Shown: positions 23,932 to 32,762, counted from the stretch's first letter. The stretch is DNA of 64,000 nucleotides from Streptomyces canus (GCF_001514145.1 NZ_KQ948668.1:124001-188000); one strand, 5' to 3'. The notes: a model not told the origin generated them from the sequence alone. Translations and numbers: made by a program.

Positions 23932-24723
23932 CTACAGCGCGAGCAGTTGGTCCGTCAGCGCAGCCAGGCGCTTCTGTACGTCCCTGTCGTACGTATCCTC
24001 GTGCGCCCGCGCCGGACTCGTCCCGTCGAAAAAGCGGCCCGTGCCCACGTCCTGGGTGGCCAGGGCCAGGACTCCGGGAGCGCCGTCGGCCACCGTGGAC
24101 CACGGGGCCACCCCGCCCTCTCGGACCATCGCCGTGTCCATGAACGTCGCCGGGTGGAGGACGTTCACCGCGACGCCCGTGTCCGCCAACTCCTCGGCCA
24201 GGCTGAAGGTGTGGGCCGCCAGGGCGAACTTGGCGCGACAGTACGCGGCGAAGCCGGCATAGCCGCGGGTGAACTCCGGGTCGTCGAGGGCGACCGGCTC
24301 CTGCCCCACCGAACCGACGTTGACAATCCGGGACGGGGTGTTCGCCGTGAGCGTCGGCAGCAGGGCACGCGTCAGGGCGACGGGCGCCAAGTAGTTGACC
24401 GCCAGGCGCAGTTCGTGACCGTCGGCGCTCACCTCCCGGCCCGAGCCGGGCGAACCCGCGCCCGCGCCCGCATTGTTGATCAGGACATCCAGCCCGGGGT
24501 GGGCCTCGGCGACCCTCGCGCCCAGATCACGCACCTGGGCCAGGGACGCCAGGTCGGCCACGAAGCCCTCGGCCTGCCCCTCGGACCGCAGCTCCGCCAC
24601 CAGGCTCCCGGTGCGGCCCGGGTCACGGCCGTGGGCGAGGACGGTGTGGCCGGAGCGGACCAGTTCGAAGGCGACGTAGCGGCCGAGACCGGAGGTGGCA
24701 CCGGTGATCAGAATCGTGGACAT
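23932..24723 (-). CDS. Short-chain dehydrogenase/reductase
   Basis: The 263-aa protein has a Rossmann fold with TGATSGLG (about 7-14), NNAGAG (about 82-87) and the catalytic YCRAK (Y-x3-K). This is the retinol-dehydrogenase-like part of the SDR family and uses NADP or NAD to reduce or oxidise a carbonyl. The ATG at 24723 follows GGGAG closely; the longer frame adds an unlikely tail. It stands alone between the broken ATPase gene and pcaL. The substrate cannot be predicted. Confidence 0.88.
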   Translation of the reverse strand: MSTILITGATSGLGRYVAFELVRSGHTVLAHGRDPGRTGSLVAELRSEGQAEGFVADLASLAQVRDLGARVAEAHPGLDVLINNAGAGAGSPGSGREVSADGHELRLAVNYLAPVALTRALLPTLTANTPSRIVNVGSVGQEPVALDDPEFTRGYAGFAAYCRAKFALAAHTFSLAEELADTGVAVNVLHPATFMDTAMVREGGVAPWSTVADGAPGVLALATQDVGTGRFFDGTSPARAHEDTYDRDVQKRLAALTDQLLAL

Positions 24724-24783
24724 GCTCCCACCGTAGGCACACGAGGGGAGCATCCGCTGCTGTGGAAGCTGCTACTGCTGGGG

Positions 24784-25902
24784 TCACCCTTCTTCTTCGG
24801 CGAGCACCCGCTGGGCCGTGGCGAACGCGGAGTTCGCCGCCGGTACCCCGCAGTAGACGGCCGTCTGGAGCAGTACGGCCCCGATCTCCTCCGGCGTGAG
24901 CCCGTTGCGCCGCGCCGCGCGCACATGCATGGCCAGTTCGTCGTAGTGGCCGTGGGCGACCAGCGCCGTCAGTGTGATCATGCTGCGCTCGCGGCGGCTG
25001 AGCGTCGGGTCGGTCCAGATCTCGCCCCACGCGTACCGTGAGATGAAGTCCTGGAAGCGCGCGGTGAAGGGGGTCTGCCGGGCCTGTGCCCGGTCCACGT
25101 GCGTGTCCCCGAGCACCTCGCGCCGCACCTCCATGCCCCGCTTGGCACCCCCGCCGAGGTGTGCGCGCAGGCCGGTGAGGACGGCTTCCGGGCACTGGGC
25201 CGGTGCCAGGTGCGATGCTCCCGGGAGTTCGACGAGCGTGGCGCGCGGCACCGCGTCGGCGATCTCCCGCAGATGGGGCGGCGGGGTCGCCGGGTCCTGC
25301 CGGCCGGCGATCAGCAGGGTCGGCGCGGAGATCTCGGCCAGCCGGTCGCGCAGGTCGAAGGAGGCCAGGGCGTCACAGCAGGCGGCGTACGCCGACGGAT
25401 CGGCCTCGGCGTGGTCGCGGATCAGTTCCGGAACGCTGAAGTCGCCCGCGAACCAACGGGAGTTCGCGCTCTCCAGCAGCCACTGCAGCCCCTCCCGGCG
25501 GACCCGCTCGGCCCGCTCCTGCCACGGCTTGCTGCCGTCGAAATGGGCCGAGGAGCAGATCACCGCCAGCGGCTCGACGCGGTCCGGGTGATGTACGGCC
25601 AGGTGCAGACCGACCGCACCGCCGAGCGACACCCCCGCGTACCCGAACCGCTCGATGCCGAGCGAGTCGGCGAGCGCCAGCACCAGGTCGGCGAGGTCGC
25701 CCACGGTGGCGCCGGGACCGATCAGACCGGCCGCCGAACCGCCGTGCCCGGGCAGGTCCCAGCGGACCACCCGGTGGCTGATGGACAGTTCGGGCGCCAC
25801 CTTGTCCCACAGGGCGTACGACGTCCCGAGCGACGGCCCGAGCAGCAGCGGAGGAGCAGAAGCGGGGCCCTCGGCACGGTGGTTGAGGAGTTTCTCGGTC
25901 AA
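24784..25902 (-). CDS. pcaL: Fused 3-oxoadipate enol-lactonase and 4-carboxymuconolactone decarboxylase
   Basis: A 372-aa fusion typical of actinobacteria. Residues 1 to about 245 are an alpha/beta hydrolase with nucleophile motif GVSLGG (S92), the enol-lactone hydrolase (PcaD). Residues about 255-372 are the carboxymuconolactone decarboxylase (PcaC; ISRYAWGEIWTDPTLSRRERSM, then HVRAARRNGLTPEEIGAVLLQ). Together they convert carboxymuconolactone to 3-oxoadipate. The ATG overlaps the pcaB stop by 4 nt. It is the last gene of pcaHGBL; the CoA-transferase and thiolase genes pcaIJF that would complete the route do not follow. Confidence 0.95.
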   Translation of the reverse strand: MTEKLLNHRAEGPASAPPLLLGPSLGTSYALWDKVAPELSISHRVVRWDLPGHGGSAAGLIGPGATVGDLADLVLALADSLGIERFGYAGVSLGGAVGLHLAVHHPDRVEPLAVICSSAHFDGSKPWQERAERVRREGLQWLLESANSRWFAGDFSVPELIRDHAEADPSAYAACCDALASFDLRDRLAEISAPTLLIAGRQDPATPPPHLREIADAVPRATLVELPGASHLAPAQCPEAVLTGLRAHLGGGAKRGMEVRREVLGDTHVDRAQARQTPFTARFQDFISRYAWGEIWTDPTLSRRERSMITLTALVAHGHYDELAMHVRAARRNGLTPEEIGAVLLQTAVYCGVPAANSAFATAQRVLAEEEG

Positions 25903-27230
25903 GGTCGCTCCAGAGCACGGTCGGTGAGGGCTCCGGCGGAGCCGGTGTAGCGGGCGGGATCGGTGAGTGCGCCGAGGTCGACGTTTTTCAACTCGGGCTC
26001 GCGTGCGAGGAGTTCACCGAGGGAGGGGTCTTCGGCGTACGTCCGTTTGGCGAGGTCCGTCAGCAACGCCTTGGCACGGGCCCGGCCCAGCACGGGTGCC
26101 AGCTCGGCGGACAGCCGCTCGGAGACGATCAACCCGTGGGTGAGATCGAGGTGTTCCCGCATGGTGTCGGCGTGGACCCGCAGCCCCTCGGTCAGTTCGG
26201 CGGCGTCCCGGGCGGCTCCGCCGACCAGCCGCAGCAGGTCCCTGAGCGGCTCCCACTCGGCGTGCCAGGCACCGGCCGGCCGCTCGTCCTCTGCGGTGAG
26301 CGAGCCGTACAGCGTGGCCGCGAGCTGCGGGGCGCGTCGGGCGGCGGCGGCGATCAGCGTGGACCGTACGGGGTTCGCCTTGTGCGGCATGGCCGAGGAA
26401 CCGCCTCCGCTGCCCTCCGCGATTTCGGCGATCTCGGTACGGCCGAGCACGAGGGCGTCCGCGGCGATCTTGCCCAGCGCTCCGGCGGTGAAGGCGAGAC
26501 ATCCGGCGAGGTCGGCGATCGGGGTGCGCAGGGTGTGCCAGGGGAGCAGCGGAGCCCGGAGGCCGAGTTCCGCGGCGAAGGCCGCCGTGAGGGCCTGGGC
26601 GTCCTCGGTGCCGTAGACCGTGAAGGCGGCCAATGTCCCGGCGGCGCCGCCGAGTTGGGCGGGCAGGGAGTCCCGTACGGTTGCGACCCGGTCCCGGGCG
26701 TCCAGCACCAGCGCCCGCCACCCGGCCGCCTTCAGACCGAATGTCGTCGGCACGGCGTGCTGGGTCAGCGTCCGTCCCGGCATCGCGGTGTCCCGGTGCT
26801 CGGCGGCCAGCCGGGCCAAAGCCCGCTGGACGCGGTCGAGGTCCGCCAGCAAGAGGTCGAGCGTGCGCGCCGCCACCAGCATCGTCGCCGTGTCCAGGAT
26901 GTCCTGGCTGGTGGCGCCCCGGTGGACGTACGGGCCGTACTCCTCGCCGACCGCCTCGGTGAGGTCGGCGACCAGGGGGATGACGGGGTTGCCGCCGCCG
27001 CGCGCACGGTCGGCGAGGGATCGTACGTCGAAGCGGTCCGCGTGGGCCGCCTCGGTCACCGCGTCGGCCGCCCCCGCCGGGGCGAGACCCAGACGGGCCT
27101 GGACCCGGGTCAGTGCCGCCTCCGCGTCCAGCAGCGCCTGGAGGTAGGCGCCGTCGGCGGTCGCGGAGGCGGCGGGGGAACCTGCCCACCCGGGGGCGAG
27201 CAGGCCGGTGTCCGGATCGGGAGACGTCAC
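25899..27230 (-). CDS. pcaB: 3-carboxy-cis,cis-muconate cycloisomerase
   Basis: A 443-aa member of the fumarase/argininosuccinate lyase superfamily with the flexible-loop signature GSSAMPHKANPV and the early TSQDILDTA motif. It lactonises 3-carboxymuconate, the product of protocatechuate 3,4-dioxygenase. It overlaps pcaG at its start and pcaL at its end by 4 nt each, so the three are translationally coupled. Confidence 0.95.
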   Translation of the reverse strand: MTSPDPDTGLLAPGWAGSPAASATADGAYLQALLDAEAALTRVQARLGLAPAGAADAVTEAAHADRFDVRSLADRARGGGNPVIPLVADLTEAVGEEYGPYVHRGATSQDILDTATMLVAARTLDLLLADLDRVQRALARLAAEHRDTAMPGRTLTQHAVPTTFGLKAAGWRALVLDARDRVATVRDSLPAQLGGAAGTLAAFTVYGTEDAQALTAAFAAELGLRAPLLPWHTLRTPIADLAGCLAFTAGALGKIAADALVLGRTEIAEIAEGSGGGSSAMPHKANPVRSTLIAAAARRAPQLAATLYGSLTAEDERPAGAWHAEWEPLRDLLRLVGGAARDAAELTEGLRVHADTMREHLDLTHGLIVSERLSAELAPVLGRARAKALLTDLAKRTYAEDPSLGELLAREPELKNVDLGALTDPARYTGSAGALTDRALERP

Positions 27231-27832
27231 TGGAACTCCAGGAAGACCGTTTCGCCTTCGCCCTGAAGGCGGATGTCGAAACGGTAGGTGCCATCGCCCT
27301 GCTCACGCGCGATCAGCGTGTCGCGCCGCTCCGCCGGTACCCGGGCCAGCAGCGGGTCTGCGGTCAGGGCCGCCTCGTCGCCCGGCAGGTAGATCCGGGT
27401 GTACAGGTGCACCAGCAGCCCGCGCGCGAAGACGCACACGCTGATGTACGGCGCGCTCTGGCCGCGCGCGCCCGGCCGCAGTGTCCGTGCGGTCCAGTGG
27501 CCGTTGGCGTCGGTCTGGATGCGGCCCCAGCCGGTGAACTCCACTCCGTTGCGGCCAAGGTAGCCACCGCTCGCGGGGTCGCGCCGGATCGAGCCGTCGA
27601 CCTGCGGGACGTTGCCGTCGGGGTCGGCGCTCCACAGCTCCACGAAGGCGTCCGGCAGCGGGTTGCCCTCGCCGTCCGTGAGGTAGCCCTGGAGCACGAT
27701 GGTGTCCGGGTGGCCGATGGGCGCGATGTCGCCGCCGCCGGGGAAGGGCAGGGCGTGGCCGTAGAAGGGACCGACGGTGTGCGACGGGGTCGGCAGCACG
27801 GTCTCCGGACGGCTCGGGTCGATCTTCGTCAT
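27227..27832 (-). CDS. pcaG: Protocatechuate 3,4-dioxygenase alpha subunit
   Basis: The 201-aa intradiol dioxygenase-fold subunit has no complete iron site, as expected for the alpha chain. Characteristic stretches are PSHTVGPFYGHALPFPGGGD and EGNPLPDAFVELWSADPDG. It pairs with PcaH to cleave the ring of protocatechuate between the two hydroxyls. It starts 6 nt after pcaH and overlaps pcaB by 4 nt. Confidence 0.95.
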   Translation of the reverse strand: MTKIDPSRPETVLPTPSHTVGPFYGHALPFPGGGDIAPIGHPDTIVLQGYLTDGEGNPLPDAFVELWSADPDGNVPQVDGSIRRDPASGGYLGRNGVEFTGWGRIQTDANGHWTARTLRPGARGQSAPYISVCVFARGLLVHLYTRIYLPGDEAALTADPLLARVPAERRDTLIAREQGDGTYRFDIRLQGEGETVFLEFQ

Positions 27833-27838
27833 GGCTGG

Positions 27839-28612
27839 TCAGCGTCCTTCTTCGATCCAGGTGGCCTGCGGTCCGTCGAGCACGATGTCCCAGTGGTAGC
27901 CCATCGAGAACTCCGGAACGGACAGGCCGTGGTCGTACGTCGCGACGAGCCGCTGGCGGGCCGCGTCGTCCGTCACGGACTGGATGATCGGGTCGTACGG
28001 GAACAGCGGGTCGCTCGGGAAGTACATCTGCGTCACGAGCCGCTGGGTGAACGCCGTGCCGAAGATCGAGAAGTGGATGTGGGCCGGCCGCCAGGCGTTG
28101 ACGTGCTGGCGCCACGGGTACGGGCCCGGCTGGACGGTGGTGAAGCGGTAGAAGCCGCTGTCGTCGGTCAGCGTGCGGCCGACGCCCGTGAAGTTCGGGT
28201 CCAGTGGGGCGTCGTGCTGCTCGCGCTGGTGGGCGTAGCGGCCGGCCGAGTTCGCCTGCCAGATCTCCACCAGCTGCCCGCGCAGCGGACGGCCGTTGCG
28301 GTCCAGGAGCCGCCCCTCGACGGTGATCCGCTCACCGATCGGCTCCCCGGTGTGCTGCCGGGTCAGGTCGTTGTCGATCTCGGTGATGTCCCGTTCCCCG
28401 AAGGCGGGCGACCGCAGCTCCACCAGCTCCGGGTCCTTGGACACGTCGATGCTGATCGGCGGCTGTTCGGGGTGTCGCAGCACGGAGGACCGGTAGGGCG
28501 CGTAGTCGCGGCGCGGCTGGTGCTCGACGGGAGCGCCGTCCGCGAGCCGCTTCTCGTAGGCGGCGTGCTCGGCGGCGATTTCCCGGTCGATGTCGTGCTG
28601 GGTGAGAGTCAT
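27839..28612 (-). CDS. pcaH: Protocatechuate 3,4-dioxygenase beta subunit
   Basis: This 257-aa iron-binding subunit has all four ferric ligands in the classical spacing: Y126 (NSAGRYAH), Y165 (PGPYPW), H178 and H180 (RPAHIHF). With PcaG it oxidises protocatechuate to 3-carboxy-cis,cis-muconate. It is the first gene of the operon and lies divergent to pcaV, with palindromic sites between them. In S. coelicolor pcaIJF precede pcaH; here pcaH is directly next to the regulator. Confidence 0.96.
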   Translation of the reverse strand: MTLTQHDIDREIAAEHAAYEKRLADGAPVEHQPRRDYAPYRSSVLRHPEQPPISIDVSKDPELVELRSPAFGERDITEIDNDLTRQHTGEPIGERITVEGRLLDRNGRPLRGQLVEIWQANSAGRYAHQREQHDAPLDPNFTGVGRTLTDDSGFYRFTTVQPGPYPWRQHVNAWRPAHIHFSIFGTAFTQRLVTQMYFPSDPLFPYDPIIQSVTDDAARQRLVATYDHGLSVPEFSMGYHWDIVLDGPQATWIEEGR

Positions 28613-28654
28613 GGTGATTCCTGTGTTTCGCTAGCGTTCGAGGACGTCAATCGC

Positions 28655-28740
28655 TCAGTGCACTGACTATTTCAGCCGGGTTTCTCTTAAGCTGCCACTG
28701 TGGCAGCCTGGCGTCAAGGCTCACTACTCTTCAGTGCACC
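28655..28740. promoter_or_regulatory. pcaV-pcaH intergenic operators
   Basis: The intergenic region holds a perfect 12-bp palindrome TCAGTGCACTGA (28655-28666), a second inverted repeat GCTGCCA-CTG-TGGCAGC (28691-28707), and a direct copy of the first half, TCAGTGCAC (28731-28739). This is the expected arrangement for a MarR repressor controlling both divergent promoters, with protocatechuate as inducer by analogy to S. coelicolor PcaV. Confidence 0.7.
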
Positions 28741-28763
28741 AACCAAATGACTCGGGAGCGCAC

Positions 28764-29228
28764 ATGGCCGCGGTGGACCTCACCACCCACCCCGGGCACC
28801 TCGCCCGGCGGCTCCAGCAGGCGCACTACCTGCTCTGGAACACGATGGTCTCCGAGGAGATCACCTCGCCGCAGTTCGCGGTCCTGAACGCACTGGTCGC
28901 CGAACCGGGGCTCGACCAGCGCACGGTGGGCGAGCGGGTGGGTCTCGACCGGTCCACCATCGCCGAGGTCATCAGCCGGCTCGGCAGGCGCGGACTGCTC
29001 GACAAGGTCCGCGACCCCCAGGACGGCCGCCGCTTCCTGCTGCGCCTGACCGACGACGGGGTGCGCACCCACCGCAAGCTGACCGTGCGCACCGCCCGGA
29101 TGAACCAGGTCTTCCTGGGCCCGCTCTCCGCCGCGGAACAGGGCCAGTTCTTCGAGCTGATCCGCCGGGTCGCGGACGCGGCGGAGGGGCTCCGCAATCC
29201 CGCCGAACCCCTCGTCACCCAGCCCTGA
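28764..29228 (+). CDS. pcaV: MarR-family repressor of the pca genes
   Basis: A 154-aa MarR protein with a central winged helix (about 47-100: LDQRTVGERVGLDRSTIAEVISRLGRRG, with the wing at RDPQDGRRFLLRLT). Sequence and divergent position next to pcaH identify it as the PcaV type, which binds protocatechuate and leaves the operator. Start ATG 28764 is preceded by GGGAG. Its stop is one base before the end of the convergent DUF3048 gene. Confidence 0.9.
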   Translation: MAAVDLTTHPGHLARRLQQAHYLLWNTMVSEEITSPQFAVLNALVAEPGLDQRTVGERVGLDRSTIAEVISRLGRRGLLDKVRDPQDGRRFLLRLTDDGVRTHRKLTVRTARMNQVFLGPLSAAEQGQFFELIRRVADAAEGLRNPAEPLVTQP

Positions 29229-30242
29229 TCACGCCTTCGCGAAGACGATCCACACCTGGCCCTTGGCGAAGTTCACCCGGGAGCCGTCCTTGGTGGTGAA
29301 CTCCGTACCGTCCGTGGCCGTCGCCCGCTTCCAGTTCACGTCGTACGCGCGGCCGTCGCGCAGCACCTTCGCCCTGCCCGAGCCCACCGTCACCGTGTAC
29401 GGCGTGTTGTTGCCGAGGAAGTCGTGAAAGGCGGACTTGCGCACCTTCACGTACTGCACGACGACCGTGGCCGGGGCCAGCCGCTTTCCGTCGGACGTCA
29501 CGTCGGGGGTGCCGTCCATCGAGACCAGCCAGCGTGCGCGGCTCTGCGACCAGGTGAAGGTGAAACGGGCGGCCGGGAAGCGGACCGTCTCCGAGGTGTC
29601 CTCGGTGCCGCCGGCGGGCGCGGGGCCGTAAGTGAAGCCGGTCGTCAGCGCGGCGGCGCCCGGCGTGGCCGGCACCAGGCGCTTCGGACGCAGGAAGAGG
29701 TTGTGCGGGGAGACCTTGTCGGGACCGCGGAAGTAGGCGCGGGTCGCCTTCTCGGGGGTCTGGGGGACCAGTGGCGCCCCGTTGATGAGGGGCATCAGCT
29801 TGCCCTGGGCGCCGGAGAAGGCGAGCGTCGGGTCGTCGAACTGCCGCAGCAGCTCCAGGTCCGACTCGCGGGCGCTGCGCACCGGGCCGACGGCCTTCGG
29901 CAGCTTGGTCGCATACACCGCCATGAGCCGGCTGAGCCCGCCCTCGACCTGCTCGGCGTAGACGACGTCGGCGGAGTCGATGCCGGTCTGCGGGCGGGCC
30001 GCCCGCACGTTGTCGATCTTCACGGCGAGCACGGAGGGACCGTCGGCCTCCTCGCTCGGTTCCGGTGTGTTCGATGGTGAAGGGCTCGGTTGATCCGTGC
30101 GGAACTGTCCGCGTCCGTCGTCGGCGGGGGCACGGGGTGTGCCGTGCCCCGTGCAGCCCGCGGCGAAGAGACCGGCGGCGGTCAGCAGTGCCGCCGCCGT
30201 ACGGGCGCGTCGCGCGCGCCCCCTGTGTTCCGTATCCGCCAT
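29229..30242 (-). CDS. DUF3048 (YerB-like) lipoprotein
   Basis: A 337-aa lipoprotein with basic N-terminus and lipobox FAAGC (C30), a Pro/Ser/Glu-rich spacer and two domains of the DUF3048 family (VLAVKIDNVRAARPQTGI, then ADVVYAEQVEGGLSRLMAVY; C-terminal NGTPYTVTVG-like repeat region and GQVWIVFAKA). The family is widespread in Gram-positive bacteria and its function is unknown. Several starts are possible (GTG 30257, ATG 30251, ATG 30242); I chose 30242 because GGTGG precedes it. Confidence 0.85.
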   Translation of the reverse strand: MADTEHRGRARRARTAAALLTAAGLFAAGCTGHGTPRAPADDGRGQFRTDQPSPSPSNTPEPSEEADGPSVLAVKIDNVRAARPQTGIDSADVVYAEQVEGGLSRLMAVYATKLPKAVGPVRSARESDLELLRQFDDPTLAFSGAQGKLMPLINGAPLVPQTPEKATRAYFRGPDKVSPHNLFLRPKRLVPATPGAAALTTGFTYGPAPAGGTEDTSETVRFPAARFTFTWSQSRARWLVSMDGTPDVTSDGKRLAPATVVVQYVKVRKSAFHDFLGNNTPYTVTVGSGRAKVLRDGRAYDVNWKRATATDGTEFTTKDGSRVNFAKGQVWIVFAKA

Positions 30243-30367
30243 GCCCACCATGCCCACCCGTCTCGTGTCTTTGATTGTGCGCTTATAAGTTCATTGGTGG
30301 CCATACCCGTCCGTTTCTGATTAGTCGCGTCGAGTACGCCGATCGGCCCTGGATCGTGGTTCGGCGG

Positions 30368-30393
30368 AGGCGCCCCGGGTACCCGGGGCGCCT
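30368..30393. repeat. 26-bp perfect palindrome
   Basis: AGGCGCCCCGGGT and its exact complement meet without a spacer at 30380/30381, 43 bp before the alcohol dehydrogenase start. It is either an operator or an attenuator-like hairpin in the dehydrogenase leader. It could also stop transcription arriving from upstream. Confidence 0.7.
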
Positions 30394-30435
30394 ACCCAGG
30401 ACCGACACGCGAGGTGACGGAGGGAGTGCCCGGCG

Positions 30436-31626
30436 ATGAAGGCTGTGACCTGGCAGGGCAAGCGGGACGTACGGGTGGAGGAGGTGCCCGATCCGAAGAT
30501 CAAGGAACCGACGGACGCGGTCATCCGGATCACCTCGACCGGATTGTGCGGCTCCGACCTGCATCTCTACGAGGTGCTCACCCCGTTCATGACGCCGGGT
30601 GGCATCCTCGGCCATGAACCCATGGGCATCGTCGAGGAGGTCGGCGCCGGGGTGCCGGACCTCGCGGTGGGCGACCGGGTCGTCGTGCCCTTCCAGATCG
30701 CCTGCGGCAACTGCTGGATGTGCATGACCGGGCTGCCGACCCAGTGCGAGACCACCCAGGTCAGCAGCGAGGGCATGGGCGCCGCCCTGTTCGGCTACAC
30801 CCGGCTCTACGGCGCCGTACCGGGCGCCCAGGCCGAGTACCTGCGGGTCCCGCAGGCCCAGTTCGGACCGATCAAGGTTCCCGAGGGCCCGCCGGACGAC
30901 CGCTTCGTCTACCTCTCCGACGTACTGCCCACTGCTTGGCAGGCCGTCGCCTACGCGGACATCCCCGAGGGCGGCAGCGTCGCCGTGCTCGGTCTCGGCC
31001 CCATCGGCGACATGGCCTGCCGGGTCGCGCAGGTGCGCGGCGCCGGGCGGGTCTTCGGCGTGGACCTGGTCACCGAACGGCTGCGGCGGGCCCGTGCGCG
31101 GGGCGTGGAGACGTACGACCTCAGGAGCTTCGACAGCGAGAAGGAGCTGGTCCAGGCGATCCGCGACGAGACCGACGGACGCGGCCCGGACGCCGTCATC
31201 GACGCCGTCGGCACCGAGGCCCACGGCAGCGCGGCCGCCCGGCTCGCCCAGAACGCCTCGGCCCTGCTGCCCAGGAAGCTCAGCGGGCCGTTCGCCGAGC
31301 GCTTCAGCATCGACCGGCTCGCCGCCCTGCACACCGCCATCGAACTGGTCCGCCGCGGCGGCACCCTCTCGCTGACCGGCGTCTACGGCGGCACGGCCGA
31401 CCCGCTCCCCATGCTCACCATGTTCGACAAGCAGATCCAGATCCGGATGGGCCAGGCCAACGTGCGGCGCTGGAGCGACGAGATCATCCCGTACCTGACG
31501 GACGAGGACCCGCTCGGCGTCGACGACTTCGCCACCCATCACGTGCCGCTGTCGGACGCCGCGCACGCGTACGAGATGTTCCAGAAGAAGCAGGAGGGCG
31601 CGGTCAAGGTGCTGATGCGGCCCTGA
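30436..31626 (+). CDS. Zinc-dependent alcohol dehydrogenase (formaldehyde dehydrogenase-like)
   Basis: The 396-aa medium-chain dehydrogenase has catalytic zinc residues in GLCGSDLHLYE and LGHEPMGIVEEVG, structural zinc cysteines C-x2-C-x2-C-x7-C in CGNCWMCMTGLPTQC, and the NAD fold GLGPIGDMACRVAQ. The insertion pattern matches the glutathione-independent formaldehyde dehydrogenase/threonine dehydrogenase-like group. Vanillate demethylation releases formaldehyde, so a detoxifying role is possible but unproven, as the genes are 28 kb apart. The start has GGAGGGAG 8-10 nt upstream. Confidence 0.9.
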   Translation: MKAVTWQGKRDVRVEEVPDPKIKEPTDAVIRITSTGLCGSDLHLYEVLTPFMTPGGILGHEPMGIVEEVGAGVPDLAVGDRVVVPFQIACGNCWMCMTGLPTQCETTQVSSEGMGAALFGYTRLYGAVPGAQAEYLRVPQAQFGPIKVPEGPPDDRFVYLSDVLPTAWQAVAYADIPEGGSVAVLGLGPIGDMACRVAQVRGAGRVFGVDLVTERLRRARARGVETYDLRSFDSEKELVQAIRDETDGRGPDAVIDAVGTEAHGSAAARLAQNASALLPRKLSGPFAERFSIDRLAALHTAIELVRRGGTLSLTGVYGGTADPLPMLTMFDKQIQIRMGQANVRRWSDEIIPYLTDEDPLGVDDFATHHVPLSDAAHAYEMFQKKQEGAVKVLMRP

Positions 31627-31635
31627 CCCGGCGCG

Positions 31636-32697
31636 TCACCCCAGGATCTCGTCCAGGTCGTACCGCACCGGTTCCTCCAGCTGCGCGTACGTGCAGCTGG
31701 AGGCCGTCCGGTCGGGCCGCCAGCGGCGGAAGCGGGCGGTGTGGCGGAACCGTACGCCGTTCTCCATGTGGTCGTACGCCACCTCCGCCACCCGCTCCGG
31801 CTTGAGCGGCACCCACGACAGGTCCTTCTTCCCCGACCAGCGGCTCGGGGCCCCGGGCAGCCGGGCGCTCTCGTGCGCGGCTGCCTCCGCCCAGGCCGCC
31901 CAGGGGTGCCCGGAGGGGTTCTCCATCCGCAGCGGCTCCAGTTCGTCGATCAGCTCGGCGCGCCGCTTCATGGGGAAGGCCGCGGACACGCCGACGTGCT
32001 GAAGGGTGCCCGCCTCGTCGTGGAGCCCCAGCAGCAGGGAGCCGACGACGGGGCCGCTCTTGTGGAGCCGGTAGCCCGCCACCACCACGTCCGCCGTGCG
32101 CTCGTGCTTGATCTTGAACATGGCACGCTCGTCCTGCAGATAGCGCAGGGTGAGCGGCTTGGCGATGACACCGTCCAGGCCCGCGCCCTCGTACTGCTCG
32201 AACCAATGGCGGGCCACGTCGATGTCCGTGGTCGCCGGTGCGAGGTGCACCGGGGCCGTCACCCCGGACAGAGCCGTCGTGAGCAGCTTCCTGCGGGCGG
32301 TCAGCGGGACGTTCAGCAGTGATTCGTCCTGGAGGGCCAGCAGGTCGAAGGCGACGAAGGAGGCCGGCGTCCGCTCGGCGAGCGTCCGCACCCGCGAGGC
32401 CGCCGGATGGATGCGCTCGGTCAGCGCGTCGAAGTCGAGTCGGCCCTCCCGCGCGATCACGATCTCCCCGTCCATCACGCAGCGCTCGGGCAGCCGCTCC
32501 CGCAGTGCCTCCACCAGCTCCGGAAAGTACCTGGTCAGCGTCTTGCCGGTACGGCTGCCCAGCTCGACCTCGGCCCTGTCCCGGAAGACGATGGCGCGGA
32601 ACCCGTCCCACTTCGCCTCGTAGTGCATGTCCGGCGGGATCTTCGCCACCGACTTGGCGAGCATGGGCTTCACGGGGGGCATCACCGGCAGATCCAT
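31636..32697 (-). CDS. ATP-dependent DNA ligase (LigC type)
   Basis: A 353-aa ligase with the adenylation lysine K29 in motif I (YEAKWDGFR), motif III SFVAFDLLAL, motif IV LDGVIAKP and motif V FKIKHERTADVVV. An OB-fold C-terminal domain follows. It joins nicks and broken ends using ATP. It is divergent from a LigD-type polymerase gene, the arrangement of separate end-joining modules in Streptomyces (S. coelicolor SCO6707/SCO6709, from memory). No Ku gene lies in the window. The ATG at 32697 is the likely start; GTG 32712 is the alternative. Confidence 0.93.
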   Translation of the reverse strand: MDLPVMPPVKPMLAKSVAKIPPDMHYEAKWDGFRAIVFRDRAEVELGSRTGKTLTRYFPELVEALRERLPERCVMDGEIVIAREGRLDFDALTERIHPAASRVRTLAERTPASFVAFDLLALQDESLLNVPLTARRKLLTTALSGVTAPVHLAPATTDIDVARHWFEQYEGAGLDGVIAKPLTLRYLQDERAMFKIKHERTADVVVAGYRLHKSGPVVGSLLLGLHDEAGTLQHVGVSAAFPMKRRAELIDELEPLRMENPSGHPWAAWAEAAAHESARLPGAPSRWSGKKDLSWVPLKPERVAEVAYDHMENGVRFRHTARFRRWRPDRTASSCTYAQLEEPVRYDLDEILG

Positions 32698-32762
32698 GGT
32701 CCGATTCTGCACGCGCCTGCCCCGAAATGCCTGATATGCCGGGCTCGCTTACCGTGGCTCGC

